Of a DNA stretch of 64,000 nucleotides, positions 7,637 to 15,804 are shown in pieces. The DNA lies in the NCBI GenBank assembly GCA_037446395.1, contig JBBIIP010000006.1, positions 1-64,000 on the forward strand, written 5' to 3'. The translations under genes were made by a program, and so were the position numbers. Numbering within the stretch: position 1 is the first letter of the stretch; the number at the start of each line of letters is the position of its first letter. The DNA comes from JAAYJT01 sp037446395 (lineage in GTDB: Bacteria; Bacteroidota; Bacteroidia; Bacteroidales; JAAYJT01). The notes below the pieces were generated by a model. That model saw only the letters and a list, made by a program, of their open reading frames with translations, did not search any database and was not told where the DNA came from.

Positions 7637-9412
7637 ATGGAAAAGATAAAATTAAGCATAGACAATAATACTGTTGAGGTTGATAAAGGAACCTCGATCC
7701 TGCAGGCTGCAAGGCAAATAGGGGTAGAAATACCAACCCTTTGCTACATGAACCTTGGCGATATGAATATTGAGCACAAGCCCGGTGGTTGCCGTGTGTG
7801 TGTTGTTGAATTAAAAGGACGCCGCAATCTTGCTCCTGCCTGCGCCACCGAATGTCAGGAAGGCATGGAGGTGCAGACTCATAACATGCGCGTGCTAAAC
7901 GCCCGCAAAACCGTGATGGAACTCATCTTGAGCGATCATCCCTTTGAGTGTCTTATCTGTGCCAAATCCGGCAAATGCGACCTCCAAAGCCTGGCCATAA
8001 AAATGGGAATTCGTGAAATTCCATACCAAGGAGAACAAAGCACTTACAAGGAAGATACTTCCCCCGCAATTCTCCGTGATGTGGATAAATGCATCATGTG
8101 CCGCAGGTGCGAAACCATGTGCAACGATGTTCAGACTGTTGGAGTTCTCTCTGCCATAAACCGTGGCTTCATGTCTGTAGTGGCACCGGCATTTGAACGC
8201 AACCTCGATCATAGCGAGTGCACCTATTGCGGGCAATGCGTAGCTGTTTGTCCCACCGCAGCTCTTACAGAAGTGGATCATACAAACCAGGTAATTCGTC
8301 ATCTCGCCAATCCGTCAAAGACTGTGATTGTTCAAACTGCCCCTGCAGTTCGGGCTGCTCTCGGCGAAGAGTTTGGTCTCGAGCCTGGCACGCTGGTTAC
8401 CGGAAAGCTGGTTGCTTCGTTGCGCAGGCTGGGGTTTGATTATGTGTTCGATACCGACTTTGCCGCCGACCTTACGATTATGGAAGAAGGAGCTGAACTC
8501 CTCGACCGAATCACCCGCCACTTGAAAGGTGACCGGGAAGTTAAACTCCCCATGCTCACATCATGCTGCCCTGGTTGGGTTAACTTCTTCGAATATCATT
8601 TCCCTGATATGATAGATATTCCCTCTACTGCAAGATCACCGCAGCAAATGTTTGGGTCAATCGCAAAAAGCTATTTTGCAGAAAAAATCAGAGTTCCCCG
8701 CGAAAACCTGGTTGTTGTTAGCATTATGCCTTGTGTTGCAAAGAAATATGAATGTACGCGTGCTGAGTTTGCGACCAATGGCAACCCTGATGTTGATTTT
8801 GCACTTTCGACCCGTGAGCTGGCAAACCTTATCAAGCAAGCCAACATTAACTTTAACAACCTTCCTGACGAGGAATACGACCAACCAATGGGTGAATCAA
8901 CCGGAGCAAGTGTAATTTTTGGTACAACCGGAGGGGTAATCGAAGCTGCTGTCCGCAGCGCTTACGAACTGCAAACAGGCAAAACCCTCAAGAAAGTTGA
9001 TTTTGAACAATTGCGCGGGATGGAAGGCATTCGATCAGCAACTGTTGACTTCGACGGGTTGGAACTAAAAATCGGCATTGCACACGGATTAGGGAATGCC
9101 CGCAAACTACTCGAAGACATCAAAGCAGGCAAGAGCCAATTCCACGCCATTGAAATTATGGCATGCCCCGGAGGCTGCATTGGGGGTGGCGGCCAACCCC
9201 TGCACCATGGCGATTCATCCATACTGAAAGCAAGACAGAAGGCAATATATCAGGAAGACACAGGAAAGTCAATCCGTAAATCGCACGAAAACCCTTCCAT
9301 CATCAAACTTTACGAGGAGTATCTTGGAAAACCCCTTGGCGAAAAATCGCACCACCTGTTGCATACAACCTACTTCGACCGCAGTAAAGGCCCTGTTCTT
9401 ATCCAAGATTAG
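7637..9412 (+). CDS. hydA: [FeFe]-hydrogenase catalytic subunit HydA, second operon
   Basis: Protein of 591 residues with the same domain order as the first HydA: N-terminal [2Fe-2S], His-ligated [4Fe-4S] (HPFECLICAKSGKC), two [4Fe-4S] clusters (CIMCRRC and CTYCGQC) and H-domain. Here the H-cluster motifs are fully canonical: TSCCPGW with Cys310 and Cys311, MPC with Cys366, and MACPGGCIGGGGQP with Cys510 and Cys514; the later segment reads STARSP without an extra Cys. Near the N terminus the [2Fe-2S] loop is longer (NLGDMNIEHKPGGC) than in the first copy. It sits between hydB and hydC, spaced by about 20 and 34 bp. Confidence 0.96.
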   Translation: MEKIKLSIDNNTVEVDKGTSILQAARQIGVEIPTLCYMNLGDMNIEHKPGGCRVCVVELKGRRNLAPACATECQEGMEVQTHNMRVLNARKTVMELILSDHPFECLICAKSGKCDLQSLAIKMGIREIPYQGEQSTYKEDTSPAILRDVDKCIMCRRCETMCNDVQTVGVLSAINRGFMSVVAPAFERNLDHSECTYCGQCVAVCPTAALTEVDHTNQVIRHLANPSKTVIVQTAPAVRAALGEEFGLEPGTLVTGKLVASLRRLGFDYVFDTDFAADLTIMEEGAELLDRITRHLKGDREVKLPMLTSCCPGWVNFFEYHFPDMIDIPSTARSPQQMFGSIAKSYFAEKIRVPRENLVVVSIMPCVAKKYECTRAEFATNGNPDVDFALSTRELANLIKQANINFNNLPDEEYDQPMGESTGASVIFGTTGGVIEAAVRSAYELQTGKTLKKVDFEQLRGMEGIRSATVDFDGLELKIGIAHGLGNARKLLEDIKAGKSQFHAIEIMACPGGCIGGGGQPLHHGDSSILKARQKAIYQEDTGKSIRKSHENPSIIKLYEEYLGKPLGEKSHHLLHTTYFDRSKGPVLIQD

Positions 9413-9446
9413 AAGACCTGATTTTAAATAAATAAAGATCAAAACC

Positions 9447-9929
9447 ATGACCTCAATAAAAATAAAACTCAAAGAAAAGGATGTGGCACAACTCAAGGGG
9501 GTTTGCATGGATTTTAATAATTCACCCGGAGAATTGATCAATGTGCTGCATAAGGCTCAAGGGATTTTTGGCTATTTGCCTGCCGAAGTGCAGGAGGTAG
9601 TGGCCAAAGAATTGAATATTAGTGTAGCAAAAGTTTTCGGGGTGGTCACTTTCTACTCCTTCTTCACAATGATTCCCAAAGGGAAACATCCAATCTCAAT
9701 ATGCACAGGTACCGCTTGCTATGTACGTGGTGCTGAGAAAGTGCTGGATGAATTCAAGAAAAAACTCAACATCAAGGTTGGAGAAACCACACCTGACGGC
9801 AAGTTCTCTCTGAGTTGCCTGCGTTGCGTTGGAGCCTGCGGGTTAGCTCCGGTAGTGCTGATTGGCGATAAAACTTACGGTCGTGTCTCTCCCGAAGGGG
9901 TGAAAGATATTCTTAAGGAATACGCATAA
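9447..9929 (+). CDS. hydC: NAD-linked [FeFe]-hydrogenase subunit HydC (NuoE-like), second operon
   Basis: Protein of 160 residues with a NuoE-type thioredoxin fold. The [2Fe-2S] ligands are Cys86-x4-Cys91 and Cys127-x3-Cys131, with an additional Cys124 just ahead of the second pair. It closes the second hydrogenase operon, whereas the hydC homologue opens the first one. A short hairpin without a T tract (9947-9963) follows but is not a convincing terminator. Confidence 0.92.
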   Translation: MTSIKIKLKEKDVAQLKGVCMDFNNSPGELINVLHKAQGIFGYLPAEVQEVVAKELNISVAKVFGVVTFYSFFTMIPKGKHPISICTGTACYVRGAEKVLDEFKKKLNIKVGETTPDGKFSLSCLRCVGACGLAPVVLIGDKTYGRVSPEGVKDILKEYA

Positions 9930-10101
9930 TCTTAAGAAATTTCAACATTCCACTTTTTGGAATATACGATATAGAATTTTCGATTTTTGGCCTCTCATTT
10001 CATCACATAATACTAAAATTCACATTTTCTTTCCGTCGTTGGAATGATTTTTGTTGTTAACTAGCACTACCAAGCGTATAAATAACTAAAATTCCGCAAT
10101 A

Positions 10102-10605
10102 ATGATAAGACAAATTCTGCTCTTTCTGCTTTTGGTTTTGATAGGCCTCTTCACAGGATTTACAAGCAGGGATATTGAACCCCAAACAAAATATCAACCC
10201 CTGCTGCTCACAAGAGATGAGCTTGCCGCAAGCGTCTTTTATCAATCGGCACAGGATTTCAAGAACCCCGGAAAAATTTATCTTTATGGCGATACCATTT
10301 TCATTGTTGACCTTTATAAAGGTATTCATATCATTGACAACACCACACCTGCAACTCCACGCAAAGCGAGTTTTATTCATATTCCGGGTGTAATGGATGT
10401 TGCTGTCAGAAAATCAGTATTGTATGCCGATAATGCAGTTGACCTGGTCGCCATTAATCTGAAGTCCTACCCTCAAATGGCTTTACTTGACAGGGTAAGC
10501 GATGTTTTTCCTGAACCAACGCCTCCTGACCTGAATTATATTCCTGCAGTTTTTGGTTCGAAGAAGCGGCCCAAAGGCACAGTCATTGTAGGTTGGGTGA
10601 AATAG
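10102..10605 (+). CDS. Envelope protein with LVIVD-type repeats, function unknown
   Basis: Protein of 167 residues with a hydrophobic N-terminal segment (about residues 4-20) that reads as a signal peptide or anchor. The stretch around residues 70-125 (YGDTIFIVDLYKGIHIIDN and a following VMDVAVRKSVLYADN) matches the LVIVD repeat pattern, which folds into beta-propeller-like blades. Such proteins are common at the Bacteroidota surface but have no established role. It precedes a second LVIVD protein by 76 bp and may be co-transcribed with it; the two may have arisen by splitting of a longer propeller. Confidence 0.7.
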   Translation: MIRQILLFLLLVLIGLFTGFTSRDIEPQTKYQPLLLTRDELAASVFYQSAQDFKNPGKIYLYGDTIFIVDLYKGIHIIDNTTPATPRKASFIHIPGVMDVAVRKSVLYADNAVDLVAINLKSYPQMALLDRVSDVFPEPTPPDLNYIPAVFGSKKRPKGTVIVGWVK

Positions 10606-10681
10606 CTTTCCGAATAAAATCTTGACCAGAGTGCCTGTGCCTGAATTATATATTGCTAACGCATTAATTAAGACTGGAAAA

Positions 10682-11401
10682 ATGAAAAAAACAAATATAA
10701 CGCTTCTCTTTCTGGTTATGTTAACTGCATCCTGCTCTTTCGACAAAGAATCCGGAACATCTGAAACCGGTACCGGCGGTTCGATGGCACGATTTACCAT
10801 TGTCAATGATTATCTGTATGCAGTTGACTTCGACAACCTCTACACATTTAATATCGCTACTCCAACGAGTATTAAAAACCTTGGCAAACAAAATGTTGGA
10901 TTTGGAATAGAAACCATTTTCCCTGTAAACAATACACTGTTTTTAGGTGCCCGCAACGGAATGTATATCTACAACCTCCAAAACCCTGCAGATCCTGCGA
11001 GACTGAGCTTTACTTCTCATTTTCTCAGCTATGATCCGGTGGTTGTGCAAGGGCAATTTGCCTACGTTACTCTCAGGGGCATGGGATGGAACAGGCCAAG
11101 TTCGCTGCAGATCTACAACATCAGCAATCTAAATAATCCTGTTCTGGTTAAAACATACCCAATGAATGAGCCCAAAGGGCTTGGCATTGATGGAAACAAA
11201 CTCTTTGTTTGCGATAACGTACTGAAAGTGTATCAATTAACCAATAATGTTGATATTACCCTCCTGGCAAGTTTCAATTTACAAGCAATCGATGTAATTC
11301 CAAAAGGAGATAGGCTGTATGTGGTGACAAGTGATGGGTTTTATCAATACAGCTATACTAACAATAATATCATTTTCGTTAGCCGGATTACCATGCCTTG
11401 A
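10682..11401 (+). CDS. LVIVD-repeat lipoprotein, function unknown
   Basis: Protein of 239 residues. A lipoprotein signal is clear: basic start, hydrophobic core and lipobox LTASC with Cys at residue 18. A TTG at 10622 is in frame but would place 20 residues ahead of the signal, so the ATG at 10682 is preferred. The body repeats the LVIVD pattern (NDYLYAVDFDNLYTFNI, TLFLGARNGMYIYNLQNPADPARL, SLQIYNISNLNNPVLV, NKLFVCDNVLKVYQL), suggesting about five beta-propeller blades. It likely faces the periplasm or cell surface. Its stop is followed after 17 bp by the next gene. Confidence 0.78.
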   Translation: MKKTNITLLFLVMLTASCSFDKESGTSETGTGGSMARFTIVNDYLYAVDFDNLYTFNIATPTSIKNLGKQNVGFGIETIFPVNNTLFLGARNGMYIYNLQNPADPARLSFTSHFLSYDPVVVQGQFAYVTLRGMGWNRPSSLQIYNISNLNNPVLVKTYPMNEPKGLGIDGNKLFVCDNVLKVYQLTNNVDITLLASFNLQAIDVIPKGDRLYVVTSDGFYQYSYTNNNIIFVSRITMP

Positions 11402-11418
11402 AACCAACTCCTACCATC

Positions 11419-12051
11419 ATGAACCTGAAAAACAATATCTTGAGACTCTTTATTGTATTTTTGTCAGCCATCATTCTTCCATCTGCCACATTTGGACAGC
11501 CGGAAAAAACTGGCAGTGGCAAAGTCATCGTTAGCTTTGTGCCACAATTTCTGATTAACAACGGCATACGGATAGACTATGACAGACAGATCAATGAAAA
11601 TAACTGGCTCCAGGTTGCACCGCAGTTCTATCTTCGCGAACGCTCAAGTTCATCTGACAACGAATTTACTGATAGATACAATAGCTTACTGGGGGCAGGG
11701 CTGCATGTATATCACCGCTATTACCCAGGCAAAGGTGCAGGCATCAATGGAGTGTATTTAAGCTATGGTCTTACATGTCAATTCTTTAACCTGCAATATG
11801 ATGAAAAAATCATGACCAACTCAGTTGAGCGGTATTCAAAAATCACAAAAACAGGTGCCGAAATCAATATAGGCAAAATGGTCAAAATCTCCAATCTTTT
11901 CATTGTTGATTTCTATACAGGGCTAGGGTTTAAATATTCTTTCCTGAAAAGTGACGCAAAAGAACCAAAACGGTTCGATAATTTTTATACCGATTACGGC
12001 TACACCGGCAACATCCTCAACCTGGGTGTGCGCATTGGGTTGGCGCTTTAA
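11419..12051 (+). CDS. Predicted outer-membrane beta-barrel protein (first of a tandem pair)
   Basis: Protein of 210 residues with a signal peptide ending near ATFGQ. The body alternates hydrophobic and polar residues and ends in strands (YTGNILNLGVRIGLAL) typical of an eight-strand outer-membrane barrel. A TTG at 11398 overlapping the previous stop is in frame; ATG 11419 gives a normal signal peptide. It shares a pattern with the next gene: VPQFLINNGIRIDYD against VPQQMFVQGIRIEVD, an APQFY motif, a VYHRYY/VFSRHY motif and a DYGYTG motif near the end. I cannot assign a family beyond general resemblance to small Bacteroidota barrels of the DUF3575 type. Confidence 0.7.
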   Translation: MNLKNNILRLFIVFLSAIILPSATFGQPEKTGSGKVIVSFVPQFLINNGIRIDYDRQINENNWLQVAPQFYLRERSSSSDNEFTDRYNSLLGAGLHVYHRYYPGKGAGINGVYLSYGLTCQFFNLQYDEKIMTNSVERYSKITKTGAEINIGKMVKISNLFIVDFYTGLGFKYSFLKSDAKEPKRFDNFYTDYGYTGNILNLGVRIGLAL

Positions 12052-12102
12052 TCGGAATAGCAAAAAAATTACATCTGACTGTTTGATGAAATATAATAGA
12101 CA

Positions 12103-12756
12103 ATGCAAAAGATGAAGCTAAAATTACTGGCAATACTTTTTTTGACAACTGGCATCTACAACTCCATCTCTGCACAAGAAAAGCCATTCCGAATTATGGT
12201 AATGGGAGTTCCTCAACAAATGTTTGTGCAGGGAATTCGCATTGAAGTGGATCTAGCACAGGCAAAAGAAAAGCACTGGATCACTTTTGCTCCGCAATTC
12301 TATTATTCTAAGGATCGGGACTTGGGCATTCTTGGCAAAAGTAGTTTTGATGAGCTTGCCGGTGTTGGTGTAGATGTTTTCTCTCGTCACTACCTATCGC
12401 ACTCACTGTCCGCTTCAGGACCTTATGTATCGTGGGGAGGCGGGTACCGCTTCCTTAACCTCAATACATCTGATTTTCTTTGGAACAGATTTACCGAAAA
12501 CGGCCTCGTATATTATCGAAGAGTACCAGCCAATTACGACGTACAGGTTCATTCATCTAATCTCAGGGGTTTTTTTGGATGGCAATTTTTCTTTAATAAT
12601 CATCTGGCCATGGATTTTTATCTCGGATTTGGAATGAGATACTCACTCCATCAGCGCCCCGAAGGGTCATATATAAAATTTAATCGTTCGGTTTTCGATT
12701 ATGGATACACGGGTACCCTGTTTGTGGGGGGAATTAGATTTGGAGTAGGCTGGTAA
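12103..12756 (+). CDS. Predicted outer-membrane beta-barrel protein (second of a tandem pair)
   Basis: Protein of 217 residues (209 if the ATG at 12112 is used). The signal peptide ends near SISAQ. It is a diverged paralogue of the preceding gene, with matching GIRI, FAPQFYY, VFSRHY and DYGYTGTL motifs and a final strand VGGIRFGVGW that resembles a barrel-closing C terminus. The two barrel genes follow two LVIVD-protein genes on the same strand with gaps of 17-76 bp, so the four may form one envelope operon. Confidence 0.68.
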   Translation: MQKMKLKLLAILFLTTGIYNSISAQEKPFRIMVMGVPQQMFVQGIRIEVDLAQAKEKHWITFAPQFYYSKDRDLGILGKSSFDELAGVGVDVFSRHYLSHSLSASGPYVSWGGGYRFLNLNTSDFLWNRFTENGLVYYRRVPANYDVQVHSSNLRGFFGWQFFFNNHLAMDFYLGFGMRYSLHQRPEGSYIKFNRSVFDYGYTGTLFVGGIRFGVGW

Positions 12757-12885
12757 TCAGTCGTCTGTTGCTGGCATTACACTGGAGGTAGAACTGTTAC
12801 CTACTGATGTTTTGAAATCAACAAAATCACTTGACGCTAAATTACTAAGGCGTTTATAGGGGTTGTAATAATCAACACTCTAATT

Positions 12886-13782
12886 TCAAGATATTACCTG
12901 TTTCTTGCCTTTTGTGAGAATCACAACACCAGCAATTGTGATAAGCCCACCAATTACCTGGTACCAAAAAGGGAGTGTACCAAAATAAACCCAGGCTCCA
13001 AGTAAAACAAATAAGCCTGTGGTGCTCTGCAGTATAGCCGTAAAAGATGCATCAAGGTATACCAAAGCGTTATATTGGCTAATCGAAGTAAGAAAAGGAC
13101 CCAGAAATGACCCAACCAGTATTGCAAGAAAAGCATTTCTCGAAATCAAAATGCTATCGCCAAAAGCAAAGAGCATGATTACGGAGAACGTCATGAGGAA
13201 TACTGCCCGATTGAGAGCCAGAATGGTTGGGCTGACTTGGTCAATAATTTTTTTGGCGGTAATCGTTCTGATTGTATAGAATATTGAAGAAATCATCATG
13301 GTTCCGGTTGCACCTGTGAAAAGGTCCGAAAATGAAAGCGACTGATTGTAACTAATGATCAATACACCGCTAAAAGTGAAAATAATTCCGGCCAGCACCG
13401 TGTAGTTGAATTTTTCGTGCAATAACATTAAACCTGCGATTGCCACAAAAACATATTCCATGTTCCTCACAAACGATGGGAGCGATGGATTATCAGCAAT
13501 TTGAATTGAGAGAAAAAAGCTGGTAGTTGCGACTATTTCGATGAAACCGATAAACACAAGTGTCTTAACAGACCGATTGCTGATCCGCTTATATGAAGGA
13601 ATTTCGTGTGGTGTGAAAGAATAGACCATGTTCCAAACAATGCCAAAGAAAAACCACCAGCAACCAAACTGTGGCAAGGTAACCTCTTTTAAAGCAGCCT
13701 TGCTGAACAGATATACCAGCGATCCGGCCATTGTTGCCATGCCCGCATGATAATACCCCCTGATTAGTGATCTTTTATTCAT
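12886..13782 (-). CDS. EamA/DMT-family transporter
   Basis: Integral membrane protein of 298 residues with about ten hydrophobic helices in two repeats, the drug/metabolite transporter architecture. The end is Lys-rich (LTKGKKQ), as is usual. Its substrate cannot be read from sequence. It overlaps the upstream NadR-like kinase by 4 bp (ATGA), so it is the last gene of the minus-strand operon that includes the PnuC-like transporter; by context it could move a vitamin, nucleoside or degradation product. Confidence 0.88.
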   Translation of the reverse strand: MNKRSLIRGYYHAGMATMAGSLVYLFSKAALKEVTLPQFGCWWFFFGIVWNMVYSFTPHEIPSYKRISNRSVKTLVFIGFIEIVATTSFFLSIQIADNPSLPSFVRNMEYVFVAIAGLMLLHEKFNYTVLAGIIFTFSGVLIISYNQSLSFSDLFTGATGTMMISSIFYTIRTITAKKIIDQVSPTILALNRAVFLMTFSVIMLFAFGDSILISRNAFLAILVGSFLGPFLTSISQYNALVYLDASFTAILQSTTGLFVLLGAWVYFGTLPFWYQVIGGLITIAGVVILTKGKKQVIS

Positions 13783-14288
13783 CGGATTTTCTCAACAGCC
13801 TGAATTGCATTTATAAGCCGCTCCTCCCCTATTCCATTAATGACCGCAAACCTGTATCCCCTGGTTTCAAGTTCACTCTTAAATAAGGCAAACAGGTGCT
13901 CGCGCAGGTGGGGATGTTCGCGCAAGGGATCGTGCTGCCAGGGAAGATCAATGTTTGTAAGCAGGTATAAATCAACCTGTTGTTTATCAATATTTTTTAT
14001 TATCCAGGGATGACACTTTCCATATTTTACATCGCACCAGATTTTAGTAACGATGAGCTCAGTATCTATAATCATGGTCTCCTTTGCCCCCGGCGGAACC
14101 TCTTTCATCATACTGAACTGCTTCCGGGCAATTTTTAGGACATCGGAATAAACGTATGAACGACCCAGTAAGGTAAGATATTCCCGTGCATATTCGGGTA
14201 CCCAGATGGTTTGATAATGGGCGGCGAGTTCAGCCGCAAGCTGCGACTTTCCAGTCGATTCAGGGCCGGTAATGGCAACAGTCTTCAT
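13779..14288 (-). CDS. NadR-type P-loop kinase (ribosylnicotinamide kinase-like)
   Basis: Protein of 169 residues corresponding to the kinase domain of NadR, without the adenylyltransferase domain. The Walker A motif GPESTGKS lies at residues 7-14; WVPEYAREY and DTELIVTKIW follow as in NadR kinases, and LTNIDLPWQHDPLRE is the conserved substrate-side segment. Such enzymes phosphorylate nicotinamide riboside to NMN and trap it after import. An ATG at 14321 would add 11 residues; 14288 is favoured because ATGA couples it with the PnuC-like gene. The nearby thiamine-binding-like gene leaves open that the substrate is thiamine. Confidence 0.82.
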   Translation of the reverse strand: MKTVAITGPESTGKSQLAAELAAHYQTIWVPEYAREYLTLLGRSYVYSDVLKIARKQFSMMKEVPPGAKETMIIDTELIVTKIWCDVKYGKCHPWIIKNIDKQQVDLYLLTNIDLPWQHDPLREHPHLREHLFALFKSELETRGYRFAVINGIGEERLINAIQAVEKIR

Positions 14289-14923
14289 TTTTGACGATCC
14301 ATTCGAGCCATTCTGCGCCATTCGAGAAAACCCAAGATGGCAATAACCAAGAAGACGAAATACTGAAAGCTGGTGAACACCAGTCCTTTTGAAAAATATA
14401 GCGGAACAGAAACAATATCGCCAATAATCCAGTATACCCAGTTTTCAACTTTCTTGCGGGCCATCAACAGCATCCCTATCAAGAAAACCGCAGTTGTAAA
14501 TGAATCAACATATGGCACATACGAATTGATATACGATGCATCATCCTTCTTAAAAACCCAGATGAGACCGAATATCATAAAATAGGAAGCAATGGTGGCA
14601 AAAATTCCGGCCCATTGTTCTTTACGAGTGTTCCAGGTTATTGACAGGGTTTTTTGCGAAGTGTCTCGTCGGGTCCAGTTATACCAGCCATAAACACTCA
14701 TTACAAAATAAAAAAAGTTTATTCCCATATCGGCATAGAGCTTCGCAAATAAGCAGATATAGACATAGATTAATACAGATATAATACCTGTAGGATAAAC
14801 CATGATATTCGCTTTCTTGGCGTACCAAACGCTCAGTAGCCCAAAAACGACAGCGACAATTTCAAGAAGTGTGGTTTGGAGAATGTTCTGGTAGAAGATT
14901 TCGAAAAAGCTAATCAATATCAT
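14285..14923 (-). CDS. pnuC: PnuC/PnuT-type vitamin transporter
   Basis: Membrane protein of 212 residues with about seven helices and the Pnu-family motif YGWYNWTRR near residue 80, plus WVYWIIGDIVSVPLY near residue 165. Pnu transporters facilitate diffusion of nicotinamide riboside (PnuC) or thiamine (PnuT), which a cytoplasmic kinase then phosphorylates. The kinase gene overlaps its 3' end. The stop of the upstream gene abuts its ATG. A NadR-type kinase argues for nicotinamide riboside, whereas the thiamine-binding-like upstream gene argues for thiamine; no TPP riboswitch was seen upstream of the operon. Confidence 0.85.
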   Translation of the reverse strand: MILISFFEIFYQNILQTTLLEIVAVVFGLLSVWYAKKANIMVYPTGIISVLIYVYICLFAKLYADMGINFFYFVMSVYGWYNWTRRDTSQKTLSITWNTRKEQWAGIFATIASYFMIFGLIWVFKKDDASYINSYVPYVDSFTTAVFLIGMLLMARKKVENWVYWIIGDIVSVPLYFSKGLVFTSFQYFVFLVIAILGFLEWRRMARMDRQK

Positions 14924-15172
14924 CTAATAGTTCCTTTGGTCGCTGTTTACAATTTTGATTACAAACACGGAAAGCGGGAGTTCAAATGATTTGCGGACTT
15001 CCTCCCTGATGGCATCCATCACCGTTTCATAATCACCATAAACCTGTGTACTCAACCCGTTTGTTTTCACCTCAATATCTGGATGGTGATTCAGGCGATG
15101 AATAAAATCAAGTATAGGGGGAATGTGCTCACGCCCAAGGGGGTAATAGCTGATATCTGCTGAAATAAACAT
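14924..15172 (-). CDS. Thiamine-binding-like protein (MTH1187/YkoF family)
   Basis: Protein of 82 residues with the ferredoxin-like fold pattern of the MTH1187/YkoF family: an ISADISYYPLG first strand, a helix beginning IPPILDFIHRL, GLSTQVYGDYETVMDAI in the middle and a C-terminal strand VFVIKIVNSDQ. Some members bind thiamine or its precursors. It is the first gene of the minus-strand operon. The divergent gene on the plus strand begins 74 bp away, so promoters for both must lie in that gap. Confidence 0.75.
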   Translation of the reverse strand: MFISADISYYPLGREHIPPILDFIHRLNHHPDIEVKTNGLSTQVYGDYETVMDAIREEVRKSFELPLSVFVIKIVNSDQRNY

Positions 15173-15215
15173 GGATCTTGTTTTTATTCGACAAATTTAG
15201 ATTAAAATTATTACC

Positions 15216-15223
15216 TACCTTTG
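15216..15223 (+). promoter_or_regulatory. Possible -7 promoter element for the lipoprotein gene at 15247
   Basis: TACCTTTG matches the TAnnTTTG consensus and lies 23 bp upstream of the start codon, but no TTG box at the expected distance is visible. Confidence 0.3.
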
Positions 15224-15246
15224 ACGCTAACCATATTTGATATGTG

Positions 15247-15801
15247 ATGAAAATCTATTTCATGAGAATTGCATCGTTTATACTTCTTCTGTTCATGATT
15301 GGCGGCTGCCTCACGGTTGAACAAAAAGAATACGAGTTCGAACTTCTAGGAAATAATTCAGGCAAATTAACCATACGCTACATCAACATCATGTCTGATA
15401 GCGACTTGAGCGAAGCGGATCATGCTGCCGACTTCAAAGAGTTGATTGACTCTTACCTGAATGGAACAAAAATTGAAGAAGAATTCGTACATGCTACCCT
15501 GATAAGCAAGCGTCTCTATGAGAAAGAGGGCATGCTTTGCGGCGAGGTGGTGTTGATGTTTCACGACCTGGCAGGTGCGAAACTTTATCAGTATGAGGAC
15601 AATACGCCTCTAATGTTTGCTTTGACCACCAAAGCTGTCACCGAAGAATACATTGATTCGAACGGTAAGTTTGGTGGCGAATATATGCCGGTTGTTTTCT
15701 GGAATTCGAATTCAAAAGTATTGCGGTTGAGAACTGCATTAACCAAACCTGAGGATTCAGCTTTTAGTCTGATCGGGCATTATCGCGAGTGGAAAAACTA
15801 A
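15247..15801 (+). CDS. Hypothetical lipoprotein
   Basis: Protein of 184 residues with a lipoprotein signal: hydrophobic core FILLLFMIGG followed by Cys. A GTG one codon earlier (15244) is also in frame. The mature part is acidic and shows no motif I recognise; its stretches KLTIRYINIMSD and RYREWKN-like end give no family. It ends 3 bp before the convergent mpl gene, without an obvious terminator. Confidence 0.7.
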   Translation: MKIYFMRIASFILLLFMIGGCLTVEQKEYEFELLGNNSGKLTIRYINIMSDSDLSEADHAADFKELIDSYLNGTKIEEEFVHATLISKRLYEKEGMLCGEVVLMFHDLAGAKLYQYEDNTPLMFALTTKAVTEEYIDSNGKFGGEYMPVVFWNSNSKVLRLRTALTKPEDSAFSLIGHYREWKN

Positions 15802-15804
15802 CAC

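Noticed and set aside
9947..9963. Hairpin ATTCCA/TGGAAT after the second hydrogenase operon
   Set aside because: Only 6 bp of stem, low GC and no T tract, so it is not called a terminator.
15173..15246. Possible TPP riboswitch ahead of the thiamine-binding-like gene
   Set aside because: The gap is too short and lacks the conserved CUGAGA-type core.
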